A DNA stretch of 64,000 nt from positions 34,271,235-34,335,234 of the forward strand of contig OZ005689.1 in NCBI GenBank assembly GCA_963930775.1, written 5' to 3'. Below the pieces are notes generated by a model. The model was given only the letters and a program-made list of their open reading frames with translations, ran no database searches and was not told the origin of the DNA. Source of the DNA: Cliona cf. orientalis (lineage: Eukaryota > Porifera > Demospongiae > Clionaida > Clionaidae). The position numbers and the translations under genes were made by a program. Shown here piece after piece: positions 11,118 to 22,421 of this stretch (the first letter of the stretch is position 1; the number at the start of each line of letters is the position of its first letter).

Positions 11118-11327
11118 TACCGTAGGACGGGTTTAATTGCCTAGTTTAATAATTGCGTTCTAGTCAAGTCAGGCCAAATTGTGAATCCAATAATTGCGAT
11201 GGATGACCCCGTACCGTACTGTAGTATACGTGTACGTTTATGTTTGCAAATCTATTAATTGAGAAACGTAGAAAAACTCGCAATTTGCAATTAATAGATA
11301 CTCGCAATTAAAACCCGACCTACGGTA
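11118..11327 (+). mobile_element. TACCGTAGGACGGG MITE (copy 1)
   Basis: The 210-bp element starts TACCGTAGGACGGGTTTAAT and ends ACCCGACCTACGGTA, its reverse complement apart from a few bases. Subterminal repeats of AATTGC(G) and CGCAATT occur throughout. The second copy at 37496-37707 is in opposite orientation. Non-coding. Confidence 0.75.
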
Positions 11328-11329
11328 TT

Positions 11330-11390
11330 GTGCTCTTTTGGTGGCCACACCTTTGCACATTGAACAAGGAGGTTTGAGTTCATCTGTGTG

Positions 11391-11421
<31 letters not shown>

Positions 11422-13720
11422 ATGCGCATGCGCGCACTTGCATGCAGTGTGAATGAATGTTCACTAAACCTGAGACCTATGTCCACTGAGTATTCTGTTT
11501 CTCCTGAGCCTTCTGCATACACTAAATCTACTATGTCCACTGAGCATTCTGTTTCAGGTGAACTTTCTGCACTTACTAAGCCTACTTACAGGGCATTCCA
11601 TGTCTTGCCATCCACTAATATCCCTCTGTCCAATGAGCATTCTGTTCCATGACTTACTTTTGCACAACTGAGCCACTGAGCATTGTGATATATGTAGCTG
11701 GGATGCTGAGCATTCTGTCATGTCTGAGCCTTCTATTATTGGGAAGGATATTTCTGTAACTGAGCCTGTGTATCCACGGTGAATTCCTTTTCTCTGGAGC
11801 CTTCTGTGTTACAGTGCCATTTGATTTATATGACTGCCTATTTATAGTTGAGCATTAGGTTTTAATCGTGTGTGCATGTATTTGTGTTTTTGTGTGTGTG
11901 CATGTGTTTGTATTACTGTGTGTGTGTATACACGTGCACTTACAGGCATCTGTGTCTGTAGAGGAGGTAGGACACGGTTGATCTTTAGGTCACAGATAGA
12001 AGCTTTTGTGAAGATTTTCAGTGATTTTTCTTGATATTAATTTTTGAACTCAGCACCATCGATTTACTGGGAGGCCCTTCGGTTTGAGAGCTCTAGATCA
12101 ATTTTTGAGGATAGGAATGTTAGTTGATTCCATGTGCTGTATAGTGCTCCATAGCAAGAGAGTAGATTTTTACCACTGTATAGTTTTTCAGTGTTTTGTG
12201 GTTAAACTTGCATGTCTCTACATTTGATTTGATACCCAGTTAGGCCAATGGATGGACTATCTACATCTCAGTGGAAAGTTGAAGCCACCTTTTATAATAT
12301 GACTTCAGCATGCAAAAATGGCCAAAAATTCCCAATTCTTATGTTAGACACAATTTAAAGGGATTGGTTTATGGTTTATAGTTAAGAATTCAGATTTGAG
12401 ATGAAGATAGACACCAACTAGACACATCTTTGTGCCAAATAAGAAGTCTTAACTACAAAGGGTCACAGAGCTATCAACCAAAATAGCCTAAAATATGGTC
12501 TATTTATGTTAGGCACAGAAATTTGCATGAAAGTATTAGTCAAGAGTCAATATTGTACTCTATGCATCCTTATGCATTAATAATCCTAGTGTATGTGTGG
12601 AGCTGCGAATATTTTGCAGGAAATGCCCAATCCGGAAGCAAACATTTCCGTCGACTGCTTCAGATGGGTTGAAGTTCACCTTGATGACGTAGTACCCAAC
12701 GCATGTGTACAATAGTGACATTTTCATTGACCACGCCCACTGGTGATATAGGAAAGAGAAGGCAGCGAGAACAGAGTTATTGGCGTTGAACACGTGGAGC
12801 GCTTCGCTTCTAAGGCGTCCAAGCGAGGTAAGATATTAACGATAGACAGCCCAAAAGCCTTTTTAATGCTCCAAAGTTTTTTTGTGGGGTTGACTGTCAC
12901 TGCCTCACTAGGCAATCCGACAGTCGCTCGTGTTAGCTATGTATGGTAGTACTGTGTAGAAGTAGACATACCAGAGCGATTCTTTACCTTCAGAAACTTA
13001 CCTCATCTTGTCTATAACCTTCAATCTTGTAATTTTTGATCGTTTGTATTGCTATGTATTGTGCACGTGATACCAGACCAAGGTCATAGTTCGTCATAGC
13101 TTCTGTTACAGAGCGGTCTTTGTTTGACGCTTTGCACGCTAATACTACTGCTAAAAAGTGATACTTTTATTCATTATGCGTAAAAATAAGTGTGCATGCA
13201 AAGTTAGAAAAAAAATTTACTCTTTTGCTGTGTAGCACTGTAGTTGAAGCCCCCCCCCCGGCCCCCCCATAAGCAACGATACTGAGTTCAAAAATCACCA
13301 TAAGAATGTCCAATGATGCATACCAAAGCTGATACTGAAGCTTCAATCAGTAGCCTATAAAGTCGGTAAACTGGACTGGTACTGATCGATCTATACTAGC
13401 GTGCTTGGGCAGAAATGCGCTGCTAGTCTCTCAATATAGCAAGTTATTGCTACTTTCTTAGCTATTCTAGATCAAAAATCATGATTGTGAATAGCAGGGG
13501 GGGTGCTGAGGCTGTGCTATCACCTAGACGTATCACTGTAGTTCGTCAGAAGATCAACTTACCCAGCATGCTGGCAAACTTAGAACTTTTTAGGTAGTTA
13601 GTGGGCATGGCTTAAAGTTTGTGTGCGCTTTGTGCTCACGTATACTACTGTTACCAGCACCCCCTTCTCCCAAATCTTGGACAGGCCACTGTGGGTGTAT
13701 GATCAGATGAAACTTATGCT
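11330..13720. other. Gene-free AT-rich region with a TG microsatellite
   Basis: A TG tract with TGCG variants lies at 11384-11425, followed by loosely repeated CCACTGAGCATTCTG-like segments (11478-11650) that look like a decayed minisatellite. 13247-13267 is a C-rich tract. The remainder shows no protein-like ORF. A CpG-richer patch with a donor-like GAGGTAAG lies near 12828, but no gene could be assembled. Confidence 0.45.
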
Positions 13721-13724
13721 GTAA

Positions 13725-14890
13725 TTACTCTGAACACTGCTTCAAAATGTTTAGCTCGCATGAAAGGTTGTTGGGACCCAGAATTTGAACCTAGCGTAGA
13801 AGAGATCATGGACTATCGATGAGATATGGCAGTTTGGTTTCTTTTGTGAGCTCGCACTCGGGGGGATTTCCCTATTCAGTCTAGCACATGGCAGGTGAAG
13901 GTCACGTCCGGGTCAACCAGCTCAAGCCACGCACCCCAATATACGTGTACGTAGCATGTGCAGTTTGTCAGTGTAATAGGCGCAGTGAATCTATGCTTTT
14001 TTTATTGAGGGACTCTGGATGTACCGTATAGCCGGAAATATTGGCGGGAATTAAATTTGGCGGTTGAGCCCAAAATCGCTATTGCAAGAATATTGGCGGA
14101 TTTAAATTTGGCGGTTCGGTACGGGATCGCCATACGTATAATTATATATATGCGAGTAGGAAATTTTGGCGGATTTTAATTTGGCGGTCGTGATGTAGAC
14201 CGCCACACCGCCAAATTTAATTCCCCACAAAATTTTCTGGCTATACGGTGTATAGTCTAAGTTTTTCATTACATCCCGAGTCCCAATTAGAAAAAAAAAT
14301 TCGGCCCTTGCTATGATGAAATTATGATGAAACTTAGGATATAATTGCTGTGAAACTATTTTAAAATGTTTAGTGCGCATGAAAGGTTGTTGGGACCCAG
14401 AATTCAAACCTAGCGTAGAGGACATTGTGGACTATCGATAGACATGGCGATTTTCTCAGTTTGCTTTCTTTGGCGAGCTCGCACTCGGGGGGATTTCCCT
14501 ATTCAGTCTAGCACATGGCAGGTGGAGGTCACGTCCGGGTCAACCAGCTGAAGCCGCACGCCCCAATATACGCGTATACGGAGCATGCGCAGTTTGTCGA
14601 TGTGTCCTAGTTCGAATTATGGCAGCGTTACAGTAAGCGCAGTGCACTTATGAGGGACTCGGGATGTAGTCTAAGTTGTTCATTACGTCCAGAGTCCCAG
14701 TCAACAAATCGCTTTGGCCGACCGATGAGGTAATTGTGATGAAATGATGATGAAATTTACATGTATGATGAAATTGGGGTGAAGACTGCTTCAAGATATT
14801 TAGCTCGCATGACAGGGTGTTGGGACCCAAAATTCGAACCTAGCGTATAAGAGATCGTGAACTATCCGTGACTCTCTAAGTTTTTCATTA
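13725..14890 (+). repeat. Tandem duplication, about 620-bp period, with a third partial copy
   Basis: GCATGAAAGGTTGTTGGGAC, CTAGCGTAGA, GAGCTCGCACTCGGGGGGAT, CTAGCACATGGCAGGT and GGTCACGTCCGGGTCAACCA recur at about 13725-14018 and 14336-14660. A third, shortened copy is at about 14755-14890. An inverted-repeat element (14022-14250) is inserted at the end of the first unit. Confidence 0.75.
14022..14250 (+). mobile_element. TACCGTATAGCCGGAAA MITE (copy 1)
   Basis: The left end is TACCGTATAGCCGGAAATA and the right end TTTTCTGGCTATACGG. The arms hold repeated TTGGCGG and AAATTTGGCGG modules facing inward from both sides. The copy at 53696-53910 shares CCCAAAATCGCTATTGCAAG and GGTACGGGATCGC. Non-coding. 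Confidence 0.8.
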
Positions 14891-15161
14891 TATCCCCAGT
14901 AGCAATTCACTTTTCTGTGGTTATGAGGTAATTATGGTGCAATCTATGATGAAACCTATGGTGTAATTTGTGAGGTAATCTATGAGATAATTACGAGAAA
15001 ATTTAGGGTCATGGTGGAGCCTTTCTGGGACTTAAAAATCAGTGAGTATGTAGAGTATCTAACGCCTGTATCTATCGAATGCCCTACAAGTTGTGAGTGA
15101 CTTTCCTTGAGAAGTACCGCTGGCCGAACTTCACGAATTTTCTTGGCTTTCGTAATCCTGT

Positions 15162-15204
15162 GGCTAATGTGTGCTATATTATATACATGTAGCACACGTT
15201 AGCC
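15162..15204. repeat. Small palindrome GGCTAATGTGTGCT / AGCACACGTTAGCC
   Basis: 14-nt arms with one mismatch flank an AT-rich loop TATTATATACATGT. It could be a short hairpin; no gene context. Confidence 0.45.
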
Positions 15205-15341
15205 AGCGTGCCACAACCGACCAATCTGAAGTTTGAAAGCTCTACTGTGCTGGTTAGAGTTTATATATACATGTAGTGTTCATTTCACCTCGGCTCTATA
15301 TTGCCGTAATACTGTGATAACAATAATATATTGATACATTA

Positions 15342-15514
15342 CAAAGCAGTGTTCTCCCTAGCATACCAAAGGCATGTCAGCTCAACAAGCCTTCAGTACA
15401 GAAATTCCCTTTGATGTGGGAATGGGACAACCCAAAAGCTTTTATGTCGCTACAAGGTCCACCTAATGCCCTCCTATCATGTCTTAAATTTTGCTTGGGG
15501 AGAACACTGCAAAG
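15342..15514. mobile_element. Small hAT-like MITE with CAGTGTTCTCCC ends
   Basis: CAGTGTTCTCCCTAGCA at 15347 is mirrored by TGCTTGGGGAGAACACTG ending at 15509. The five bases CAAAG occur directly on both sides (15342-15346 and 15510-15514), a possible target duplication, although hAT elements normally make 8 bp. The CAGTG start and short length fit a non-autonomous hAT-type element. Confidence 0.55.
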
Positions 15515-15860
15515 TTGATACATTCAAGCCAGAGGAGGTACGAAATCATTAATATTCCATGTGACGTTCAGGCATACCAATCTGCGTCATCGTGGGTGTG
15601 TCCCCATACAGTTGCTGTGCTAAGGGTAACAATGGCGGGATCCTCAAAGGTTCACTAGCTCAACCGTTGTGCTTTCGATTGCAGTTCTATCAAGCTTTTG
15701 CTTTTTGCGTGGTATATATAGTAGTGTTACTGTGCTGTTATATGTTAACAGGTAAAGTAATTATTTTAGAACCTTTTGTGCTTACAAATCAAAATCAGAA
15801 ATATTCAAGCGAGTGATAGTATTCAGCACAAGGACATAGACACGTTGCATAAAATTATTA

Positions 15861-16616
15861 TTAATTATTAATGTTCAGGTGTGCCATCAGGCCTTGGATG
15901 GGAGTTGGAGTAGGCGAGTTCAAATCAATAAGATTTTCACTGATGGAAGGTGCTGGAGGAGGAATGCTCCCTCTGGTGGAGGTGCTACCTGGAGTGGGGG
16001 CAGGGACTGGAGGAGGACCAACAGTACCACTTGCATCAGGACCGTGGTGAGTTGCAGGTCCAGTTGTCTGTTTAGTAAATGTACACCATTATAAATTCCA
16101 TTGTTTAGTAAGTGTGCTGAGCATGTGCATGTACATGTAGCTACTGCTGATTTACCTTTCCTTTCTTACGTCTGGGCCTCCTCCTCCTCCTCCTCCTTTT
16201 CCCACTACTTCTCTCCTTGTGGTTAGCTATGTTGCCGTCTACATTTCAGCTTATGTACACATGATTTCTTTTTGTGTATATACCTGCTAGTGGCATCATT
16301 TCCCCTCTCTTCCATCTTGCCTCCAGCTCCCTCAGCCACCTCTCCCTGGAGACAAGCTGGTCATACTGCCATTGCTGTTCCTGAAGTTGAACCAGCACAT
16401 GAAGAGCAAGTTCTGTTGGAGAGAAGAAAATGAGGGTGTGTATTCCAATGCTACCTTTCACTCACTGCTGAAACTATCACCCATTCTGCCAACCTCTTAT
16501 GCAGGACTGAGCTAGGTGAGTTTATATAGAAAATGTGGGGAAAATAGTTTATGAACTCCTGATGCAAGCCTCTAATAGTCCCTCTGTAGTTGGTTTCATC
16601 ACAAAACCAGCTTACA
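15861..16616 (-). CDS. 3' end of a probable host gene (unknown basic/proline-rich protein)
   Basis: Three minus-strand exons join with consistent splice signals and reading phase. Exon 16284-16412 has acceptor CTCCAACAG and donor GTATAT and encodes LALHVLVQLQEQQ...WLRELEARWKRGEMMPLA, helical and coiled-coil-like. Exon 16156-16226 has acceptor CAACATAG and donor GTAAAT and encodes NHKERSSGKRRRRRRPRRKK, a strong nuclear-localisation-like block. The last exon, 15861-16067, has acceptor TAAACAG and encodes a proline-rich tail with GTVGPPPVPAPTPG and ENLIDLNSPTPTP, ending TAA at 15863-15861. A fourth upstream exon ending at 16462 and reaching about 16616 is likely (NYRGTIRGLHQEF, LHKRLAEWVIVSAV), but its donor is weaker (GA/GTGAAA). 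Introns are 88, 57 and about 49 nt, typical of a compact animal gene. I do not recognise the family. Upstream exons beyond 16.6 kb were not found; that stretch is occupied by repeats. Confidence 0.55.
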
Positions 16617-16881
16617 GTGCTAATGTGATGCAACTGTACTTATCTTCCCCCACCCCCCACGTGCACAATACATACTAGTTGGCTTGCTCAAACTCAGGCT
16701 TGATAGCAATGGCATTGAATGAAAAGGGATTAGGCCATTTTCAGTGTTTTTCAATAGTAAAGACACTTAGAGTTTTGTCCCTAGCCGCCCTGTCAGCTTA
16801 CTGCTTGCTCTTTTAACAAATTTTCTATGATTTTAAAATCTCTAACAAGAATTGGGTCGTGCAAAAATACTAATGTTCTAA

Positions 16882-17333
16882 TCAGAGGAGGTTGGACATG
16901 ACGTGGATTTACGCTATAATCACATGACCTTGGTATGCAAGTATGCTGCCACACGTTCAAAACAATGCCATTTGCGAGTGTAGCCGGTAGCTAAAATGTT
17001 TGCATTTGTGAATATGGCCAAATCTAAAGCTGGAACAGGGATGAATCATGTTGATCTAATGTTGTAACATTGAAAGAAGCTGACTGCGATGGACAAATAT
17101 TGTTTTGTTGTTGCCATTGTGAGAAACGAGTTTTCTTGATTTGCAAGAAGTATGAGGGGTGAACGGGCGGGGTATGGTGTTGGATCTTCTTTTCTCATGG
17201 ATTTCAACTTAATTGCTTTCACGTTTAAAACTGTCTTCAAGGCTTTAGATTGTGACTTACATTTTGTACAGTGTTGTATACCGGGCAACACTCCCACTTT
17301 TTGTGCACACGTGATCATGTCCAACCTCCTCTG
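16882..17333. mobile_element. Non-autonomous hAT-type element, 452 bp
   Basis: Terminal repeats CAGAGGAGGTTGGACATGA (from 16883) and TCATGTCCAACCTCCTCTG (to 17333) are perfect 19-bp inverted copies starting CAGAG, as hAT ends commonly do. Flanks TGTTCTAA (16874-16881) and TGTTCGAA (17334-17341) look like an 8-bp target duplication with one mismatch. The interior has no transposase. Confidence 0.7.
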
Positions 17334-17590
17334 TGTTCGAATTTTGAAGCTTGACACCATTTTACATGCCAAGGAAGCAAGACTGAATAGCAAATAGGCT
17401 GTACATTAGCCAATACACACTCGGTAAGGTCTCACAGATCATGTTACATGTACACCATGTAATGAGCCCCTTATTCTTGTGGTGTTGGGGAATGGAGTTG
17501 GTTTCTGGTATGGAGGAGAAGGCATGGTGTAATCCCCCTTTAGAGAGTTTGCATGTAGACTTGTTATGATACATGTAAGATTCTTTATAA

Positions 17591-17802
17591 TAGTTAGAGA
17601 CTGAGTCCAAGGTCTCTACGCATTTTTCTAGCCCGTTGCTATAAGGTATACAAGGTACTGTATATGTGATACAGTCCCTCCTTGTAGGGCTCATGTCCAT
17701 ATGTTTACTATTATACAGTTCCTGAGGGCCAGGGCAAACATTCATACAGTTCTTGGGGGCTAAAAACATGTTTATTGTATCCATGGAAACAATGGGCTAG
17801 AA
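17591..17802 (+). mobile_element. Left half of a TAGTTAGAGAC hairpin element, followed by other-family sequence
   Basis: TAGTTAGAGACTGAGTCC and AAGGTCTCTACGCATTTT equal the left arm of the complete hairpin at 55130-55273. The arm is then interrupted by TAGCCCGTTGCTATAAGGTA and CAGTCCCTCCTTGTAGGGCT, sequence found inverted at 55812-55893, and by AACATGTTTATTGTATCCAT, which is inverted at 55513-55542. This is a nested mosaic of two hairpin-type families. Confidence 0.6.
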
Positions 17803-17952
17803 AATAGTTATTGACCAATCCCTCGCTTTGTATGCAGTATAGAAGCACTCATCCCTCGGGATTTGTGCTTGTATGCAGTATAGAAGCACTCATCCCTCGG
17901 GATTTGTGCTTCTATACTGCATACAAACCTTGGGAGTTGGTCAATAACTATT
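17803..17952. mobile_element. Hairpin element TAGTTATTGACCA with internal 41-bp duplication
   Basis: The ends AATAGTTATTGACCAA and TTGGTCAATAACTATT are inverted copies, and the arms pair through GTATGCAGTATAGAAGCAC. The left arm carries a perfect 41-bp tandem duplication (17830-17870 and 17871-17911), ending TCCCTCGGGATTTGTGCTT. The same family, without the duplication, is at 55382-55499. Confidence 0.75.
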
Positions 17953-18262
17953 ACTAAGAGACCAAAGGCCCTGGGCTGTAGCATTCCGAGCGCAGCGAGG
18001 GTGCTACTAAGGGCCTGAGGGTCTCTTAAAAAGCGTAGAGACCATTGGATGAGGTCTCTAACTGATTTAGAATATAGCAACTGTAACCATGACATTAAGC
18101 CTGGGGACTAGGCTACTGTTGCACTGTGCATCTTTCTTTGCCCTTGGCAGCCCAATAATAGACCTACCTCTCTAAGAGGTCTATAAGTGAATTGAGAGGT
18201 CTCTAAGTGAAATAATGGACCTCCAATTGACCAATCAGATTGCTGTATTTGTTACAACTATA
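17953..18262 (-). mobile_element. TAGTTAGAGAC-family copy: right arm plus CCAAT-containing body
   Basis: AAGAGACC...GGCTGTAGCATTCCGAGCGCA...GGGTGCTACTAAGGGCCTGA...GCGTAGAGACCATTGGA...GGTCTCTAACT is the hairpin seen whole at 55130-55273. It is followed by GATTTAGAATATAGCAACTG, a middle with AATAGACCT blocks, and the conserved end GACCAATCAGATTGCTGTAT then TTGTTACAACTATATTCTAA. CCAATCAG is a textbook NF-Y/CCAAT-box core. Confidence 0.65.
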
Positions 18263-18558
18263 TTCTAACTGTGCATATAATGTATGTTTGCGCTTGAGTA
18301 ACTACCATGATATCATTGTTTCTGGAATTTGTACATTGGTATTTTGTTCAATGAGTGCCAAAGTAACATCACGACATTTTGTTCCACATACATGTATATG
18401 TAGACTACACATGTCGTGATACTGTAGCGGTAATGACATTTTCCAGATTTCCTCGTGGATATTTTGTGCTCGGTAATCAAAAGAAGGTACTGTATATACA
18501 TGTATGTTGGTACATGTACCATAGTTTGTGAAATTGTCACCGAAAAAAAATTTTTTTT

Positions 18559-18935
18559 ACAAGTATAGAAACGATTGAATAAAATTGAAGAATAAAGTAG
18601 GGGGTGGCAGGATCAAAAAGTACAAGAACAAGAGATAATCGCATCTATTATACATTCTACGCTTGCTTTTCTCGACTATTGTGCACCTATTAATTATGGT
18701 TGACGTGTTTGTTGAGCGCGGTACGTGGGAGACATTCATGCAGGTTGTTCCCTAGTTGTCGCGATGGTTCGGGTTTATCAGTTTGATTCAACCGCATTAT
18801 TACTGGTTATTTTTGCACCCCTCAAAAAGCAAGCGTAAGGATGTATAGTAGATGTGATTATCTTTTGTTTGTGTACTTTTTGATCCTGCCATCCCTACTT
18901 CATTCTTCAATTTTATTCAATTGTTTATGTACTTG
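18559..18935. mobile_element. Element with about 110-bp terminal inverted repeats
   Basis: Left arm 18559-18677 (ACAAGTATAGAAACGATTGA, AATAAAATTGAAGAATAAAG, GGCAGGATCAAAAAGTAC) pairs with 18825-18935 reversed. The spacer is about 145 bp and has no ORF of note. A single-arm relative lies at 41079-41210 (TTGAATAAAATCGAAGGGTG, GTAGGGATGGCAG). The shared AAGTAGGGATGGCA segment also occurs at the edge of another repeat family (19.87, 39.63 and 63.74 kb). Confidence 0.7.
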
Positions 18936-19454
18936 TTTCTGTTCTTTTGCACTTAGTGTAATTTATCAATGCCATCTTACATGGTTTGCTCATTAAGTGG
19001 AAGATGGGAGGTGCGCAAAATTCTTTGCCACGCCCCTCATTAACTTGCTTTCATAATAATATTATTATTATGACGATGAACAGGATATATTATGACAAAG
19101 AAGGCTGTTTTAGGCGGCCCAAGTAGTGATGAGACTTTTCCGCTTAGGGAGAAAACCAAATTTCAAGTTTTACTGTTGGCAGCACCGGCATAATATTTAT
19201 GATCAGGACGTTTAATACCGCTGCTCGAGCCTTGCGCCTTCGCTGTATGATGATATGATATCTATGATCAATCCAGCGTAGCAAAAATGCTGCAAGCGCT
19301 AGCGAGTAGCTCGCCTATGCCTAGCACCTTACCGCTCCTCGAGCCTTGAACCTTCATATCCACGATCTGTCCAGCGTGCCGTTGCACGCGCTAGTGATAT
19401 ACGAGCGAGCTAGCTCGCCTAGGCCTACATAGGCGCCTAGGGCCAGGCGCTGTC

Positions 19455-19925
19455 ACATGACTTCACCATGGCAACATATTCCGAGCATGCACATTATATC
19501 ACAGAAGGTGTATCAGACAAACCCATTCGATAATGCGCCGTACATACCCACTATTATGTAACTGTCGAGAGAAGGCCAAACTAGCGTGCCACTGCACTGC
19601 GCGCTACAAAATAAAGTGGATTTATACTCAAAGTAAGATGAGCGGTGGAGGCAGTCTTGAGCTAGCCCAACTAGAAAGAAAGAAATCAATAATGAGAAAT
19701 GGCCTATTTTTTTGAATATCTGGTTCTGACGTATACAATTGTTTTGATGAATGATTTTGGTCTTGTTAGATGCATAATTTGCTTGAGATTTCTGATTTTC
19801 ACACTTAGAAATTTCACAAAATTACCTATTTTGAGATATTTGGGTATTTGCAATGTATTACATATATGGCATATCCAGGCCATCCCTACTTATAGAGTCT
19901 ACCGACTCTATGGTAGATAGTATAT
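19455..19925 (+). repeat. Dispersed repeat, about 470 bp (copy 1)
   Basis: Matches 39605-40070 in reverse orientation: CCATGGCAACA, ATAATGCGC, GTGGATTTATACTC, CTTGAGCTAGCCCAACTAGA, AATATCTGGTTCTG, TTGGTCTTGTTAGA, AATTTCACAAAATTA and CATCCCTACTTATAGAGTCT, then a CTATAGAGTCTA/TAGACTC-type end. ORFs across it are not conserved between copies. Confidence 0.65.
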
Positions 19926-19964
19926 ACAGAAAAATTAAATGCACAGTAGCCAGGGAATTATGGC

Positions 19965-20017
19965 AGATAACCATCCGAGATACAAGGGTGGAGCCCGAGG
20001 GTGACACGTGGTTATCT
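19965..20017. mobile_element. Short hairpin AGATAACC...GGTTATCT
   Basis: A 53-bp segment with inverted ends AGATAACCA and TGGTTATCT. Its middle holds GGAGCCCGAGGGTGACACG, resembling the GC-rich CCCGAGGG tip of the longer hairpins in this window. Pairing of the inner arm is weak. Confidence 0.45.
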
Positions 20018-20027
20018 CCCATCTTTC

Positions 20028-20250
20028 ACTTAGGATTTCTTCTAAAATTCAGCCCTTCTAATCATTCGGCACCCTTTACCGAATGATTTAAAATAGTCTC
20101 TAATTTTTGGCAAAGGTCGTCATGCGTATATGCTATAAATGGGAATGGAATGCGCACGCAGACAGAATGTTGAATATCAACCTCTAAAAATTCGGCAAAG
20201 CTAAAGCAATATTATTATTTTCATGCTGAATTTTTAGAAGAAATACGGTA
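20028..20250 (+). mobile_element. TACCGTATTTCTTCTA MITE (copy 1)
   Basis: Ends ATTTCTTCTAAAATTC and TTTTTAGAAGAAATACGGTA. Interior CGGCA, GAATGCGCACGCAGACAGAA and TGTTGAATATCAACCTCTAA match the better-preserved copy at 62679-62903. The extreme left end is degraded (ACTTAGG). Confidence 0.7.
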
Positions 20251-22421
20251 ATTCCCTGGATATCGTGCATTAACTGATTTATATCCCACTGTTGATTTGT
20301 CAAGGGCTCCTCTCCATGGAAACAAACCTCTCCATAGAAATAAATTCAAGATTAACAGTGATAAGACAAAGAATCTATAAATTAACTGAACTCGCTTACT
20401 GAGGAGCTATTAACTGTGAGTAGCCTGTTAGCTAGCTAGCTACGAGTGTTTAGAATAGCTGTCTATCTGTCAACTACTAGTACTTGCCATGTCCAAGACT
20501 CTTCACCGTCAGTTATTAGACAATACAAGGGAATATACACTGTAAGTGCCAGAGGGAGGGAAATATCTTAGTTAGTTCACCCCTGTTACCTAGGATACAA
20601 GGCCTAGGTGGGATATAAATATAAATTAGACACTGAAGCCAAGGGATCTACAGGATTTAGAATACTGAAGACACTAATCTAAAATCCCAAAGGAGAACAA
20701 ACATGTGTACCATGTGTCCTTTTCCTCTCCCACATGAATAGGTGCTAAAATTAGTTGGCTAGCCTTTCCTTGATATTGTAACTATGTACCTACATACCTG
20801 CCCTGCCTTGCTAATACATGTACTGTAGTTTCCTGGGCAAGCACCCACTCCCAGGTAAGTGCCCATGTACCGCTTTTCAAGGGGCCAATATAGAAGCTTC
20901 TATGCAAACATATGGAATTTTGATCCCAGCCCACGCGGGCCAAAATCGCAGGTTATATTTAAGCGCCCATGGGCACTTGCCCAGACACTATGGTATTTGT
21001 AATTGCTGATTACTTGATGTAATACCGTAGTTTGCTTGCATCACTTGGAAAGTTGGTGTGTATATAAGTTTCAGTGCCTGCCTTATTTGGCTACCCATTT
21101 GTTTTATGCTGTTAGCTGTATGAACTGAGCTTTGTTTGGTCTTTGGTCTAAAATATCTGAACAATTATAGTATCACTCTCTTAGTCTGTGTTGGATATCA
21201 TCGTAATACCATTGTGTCAAATCTATGGATAGAATTTCATATTCAGGAAGCGAGGTAAGTATCAGTTTTTTTGCGGATTTCTGCCTACAAATTTGATTGT
21301 GATAGTTCAATAATCACTTGATATATCCCACCTACCATACCTATATATACGATAGAGCCAGCTGGGCTTTAATTTCCCTCTCTGAGAGGTACAAGGAAAT
21401 CATGATTCATAAATTCCTCCATAGTTCATTACAATGTAATTTCGTGTGCACTGTATAGTTTGCACTATGCATACACATGTGTACACATACACATAATATG
21501 CAGCACACTAATTGACACTAATCAGGAACCGATTAGTTACCTCTCTATCTGGCAGTTCTGCCCTGGTTATCTCAACTAGCCATGGTTCTCTGACTCAAGC
21601 TATCCATCATATTATTATTCTGTGCGACTCTTCTGTGTAGGACTATTCAGTGTTGCTAAGTCAGAACGGTTGTTGCTATGCACATACACTATGGTGCGCA
21701 TGACTTTGGCCAATCACTTGTCTTCAGGCTATGCCCTCGGACTACTGCCATAAATTTCTGGCCCCATGCTTTAACTATAACAAATTGCACCCAAGTGACA
21801 GGTATTGTTGGTGATTTATAACTGCTTGATCTTCACCAGAGCTTACACTACTGGAAAGTAGGTATAAGAAAATGATATGAAGAATATAGGAAAGCGTGTG
21901 TGCGTATGATCCATTTCATATCATCAAAGAAGTACTGGTAATGTATCTGAAAATTTGACCCAATTTTGGTGGGAAATTGCTCAATTGCGTTTGGGAATAG
22001 TACTGGAGTTTCCCATACTATTCCAATCTTATTAGTGGGAAAATGTCAGCTTAGAATAGTATTAAAGCTCATGAATGTAGGTTTAGTATGGTAAAATTAT
22101 TCAATTGTGAATATCATAATATTATTAGAAAAGTTGAATAAAACCAATCAACAAAATAATAAGAGTGAAACCAACGATATTACATCCTAATTACATCCTA
22201 AGTGGGAAGAAAAATAAAATCAATCTGTAATGTAATGTAATATAATGTAAGTAAACTCAGCCCCAGAACATGCTACGAAGATAATTCAAAGACCAGCAGA
22301 TAGAGTATAAAAAAAACAAAATTTGTACGTTCCAGAATTTGCAATTTCACTTTCATTGTTGAGTTATAAGCGAAAATGTCCTTGTCAAAACACAAAAGCC
22401 ACAACTATACTACTGTCCAGA
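20251..22421. other. AT-rich intergenic region with one MITE
   Basis: No protein-like ORF. Apart from the element at 20822-20995 it holds AT-rich unique-looking DNA; GTAATGTAATGTAATATAATG near 22222 is a short tandem run. I see no gene. Confidence 0.4.
20822..20995. mobile_element. MITE with TACCATAGTGTC-type ends (copy 2)
   Basis: The right end GGGCACTTGCCCAGACACTATGGTA mirrors the left end TACTGTAGTTTCCTGGGCAA (first bases diverged). Interior TAAGTGCCCATGTACCGCTT, TTCAAGGGGCCAATATAG and CGCGGGCCAAAATCGC correspond to copy 1 at 5794-5935. Confidence 0.65.

Noticed and set aside
17046-17393. 115-codon minus-strand ORF as an upstream exon of the 16-kb gene
   Set aside because: It lies mainly inside the hAT-type element (16882-17333) and crosses its right terminal repeat.
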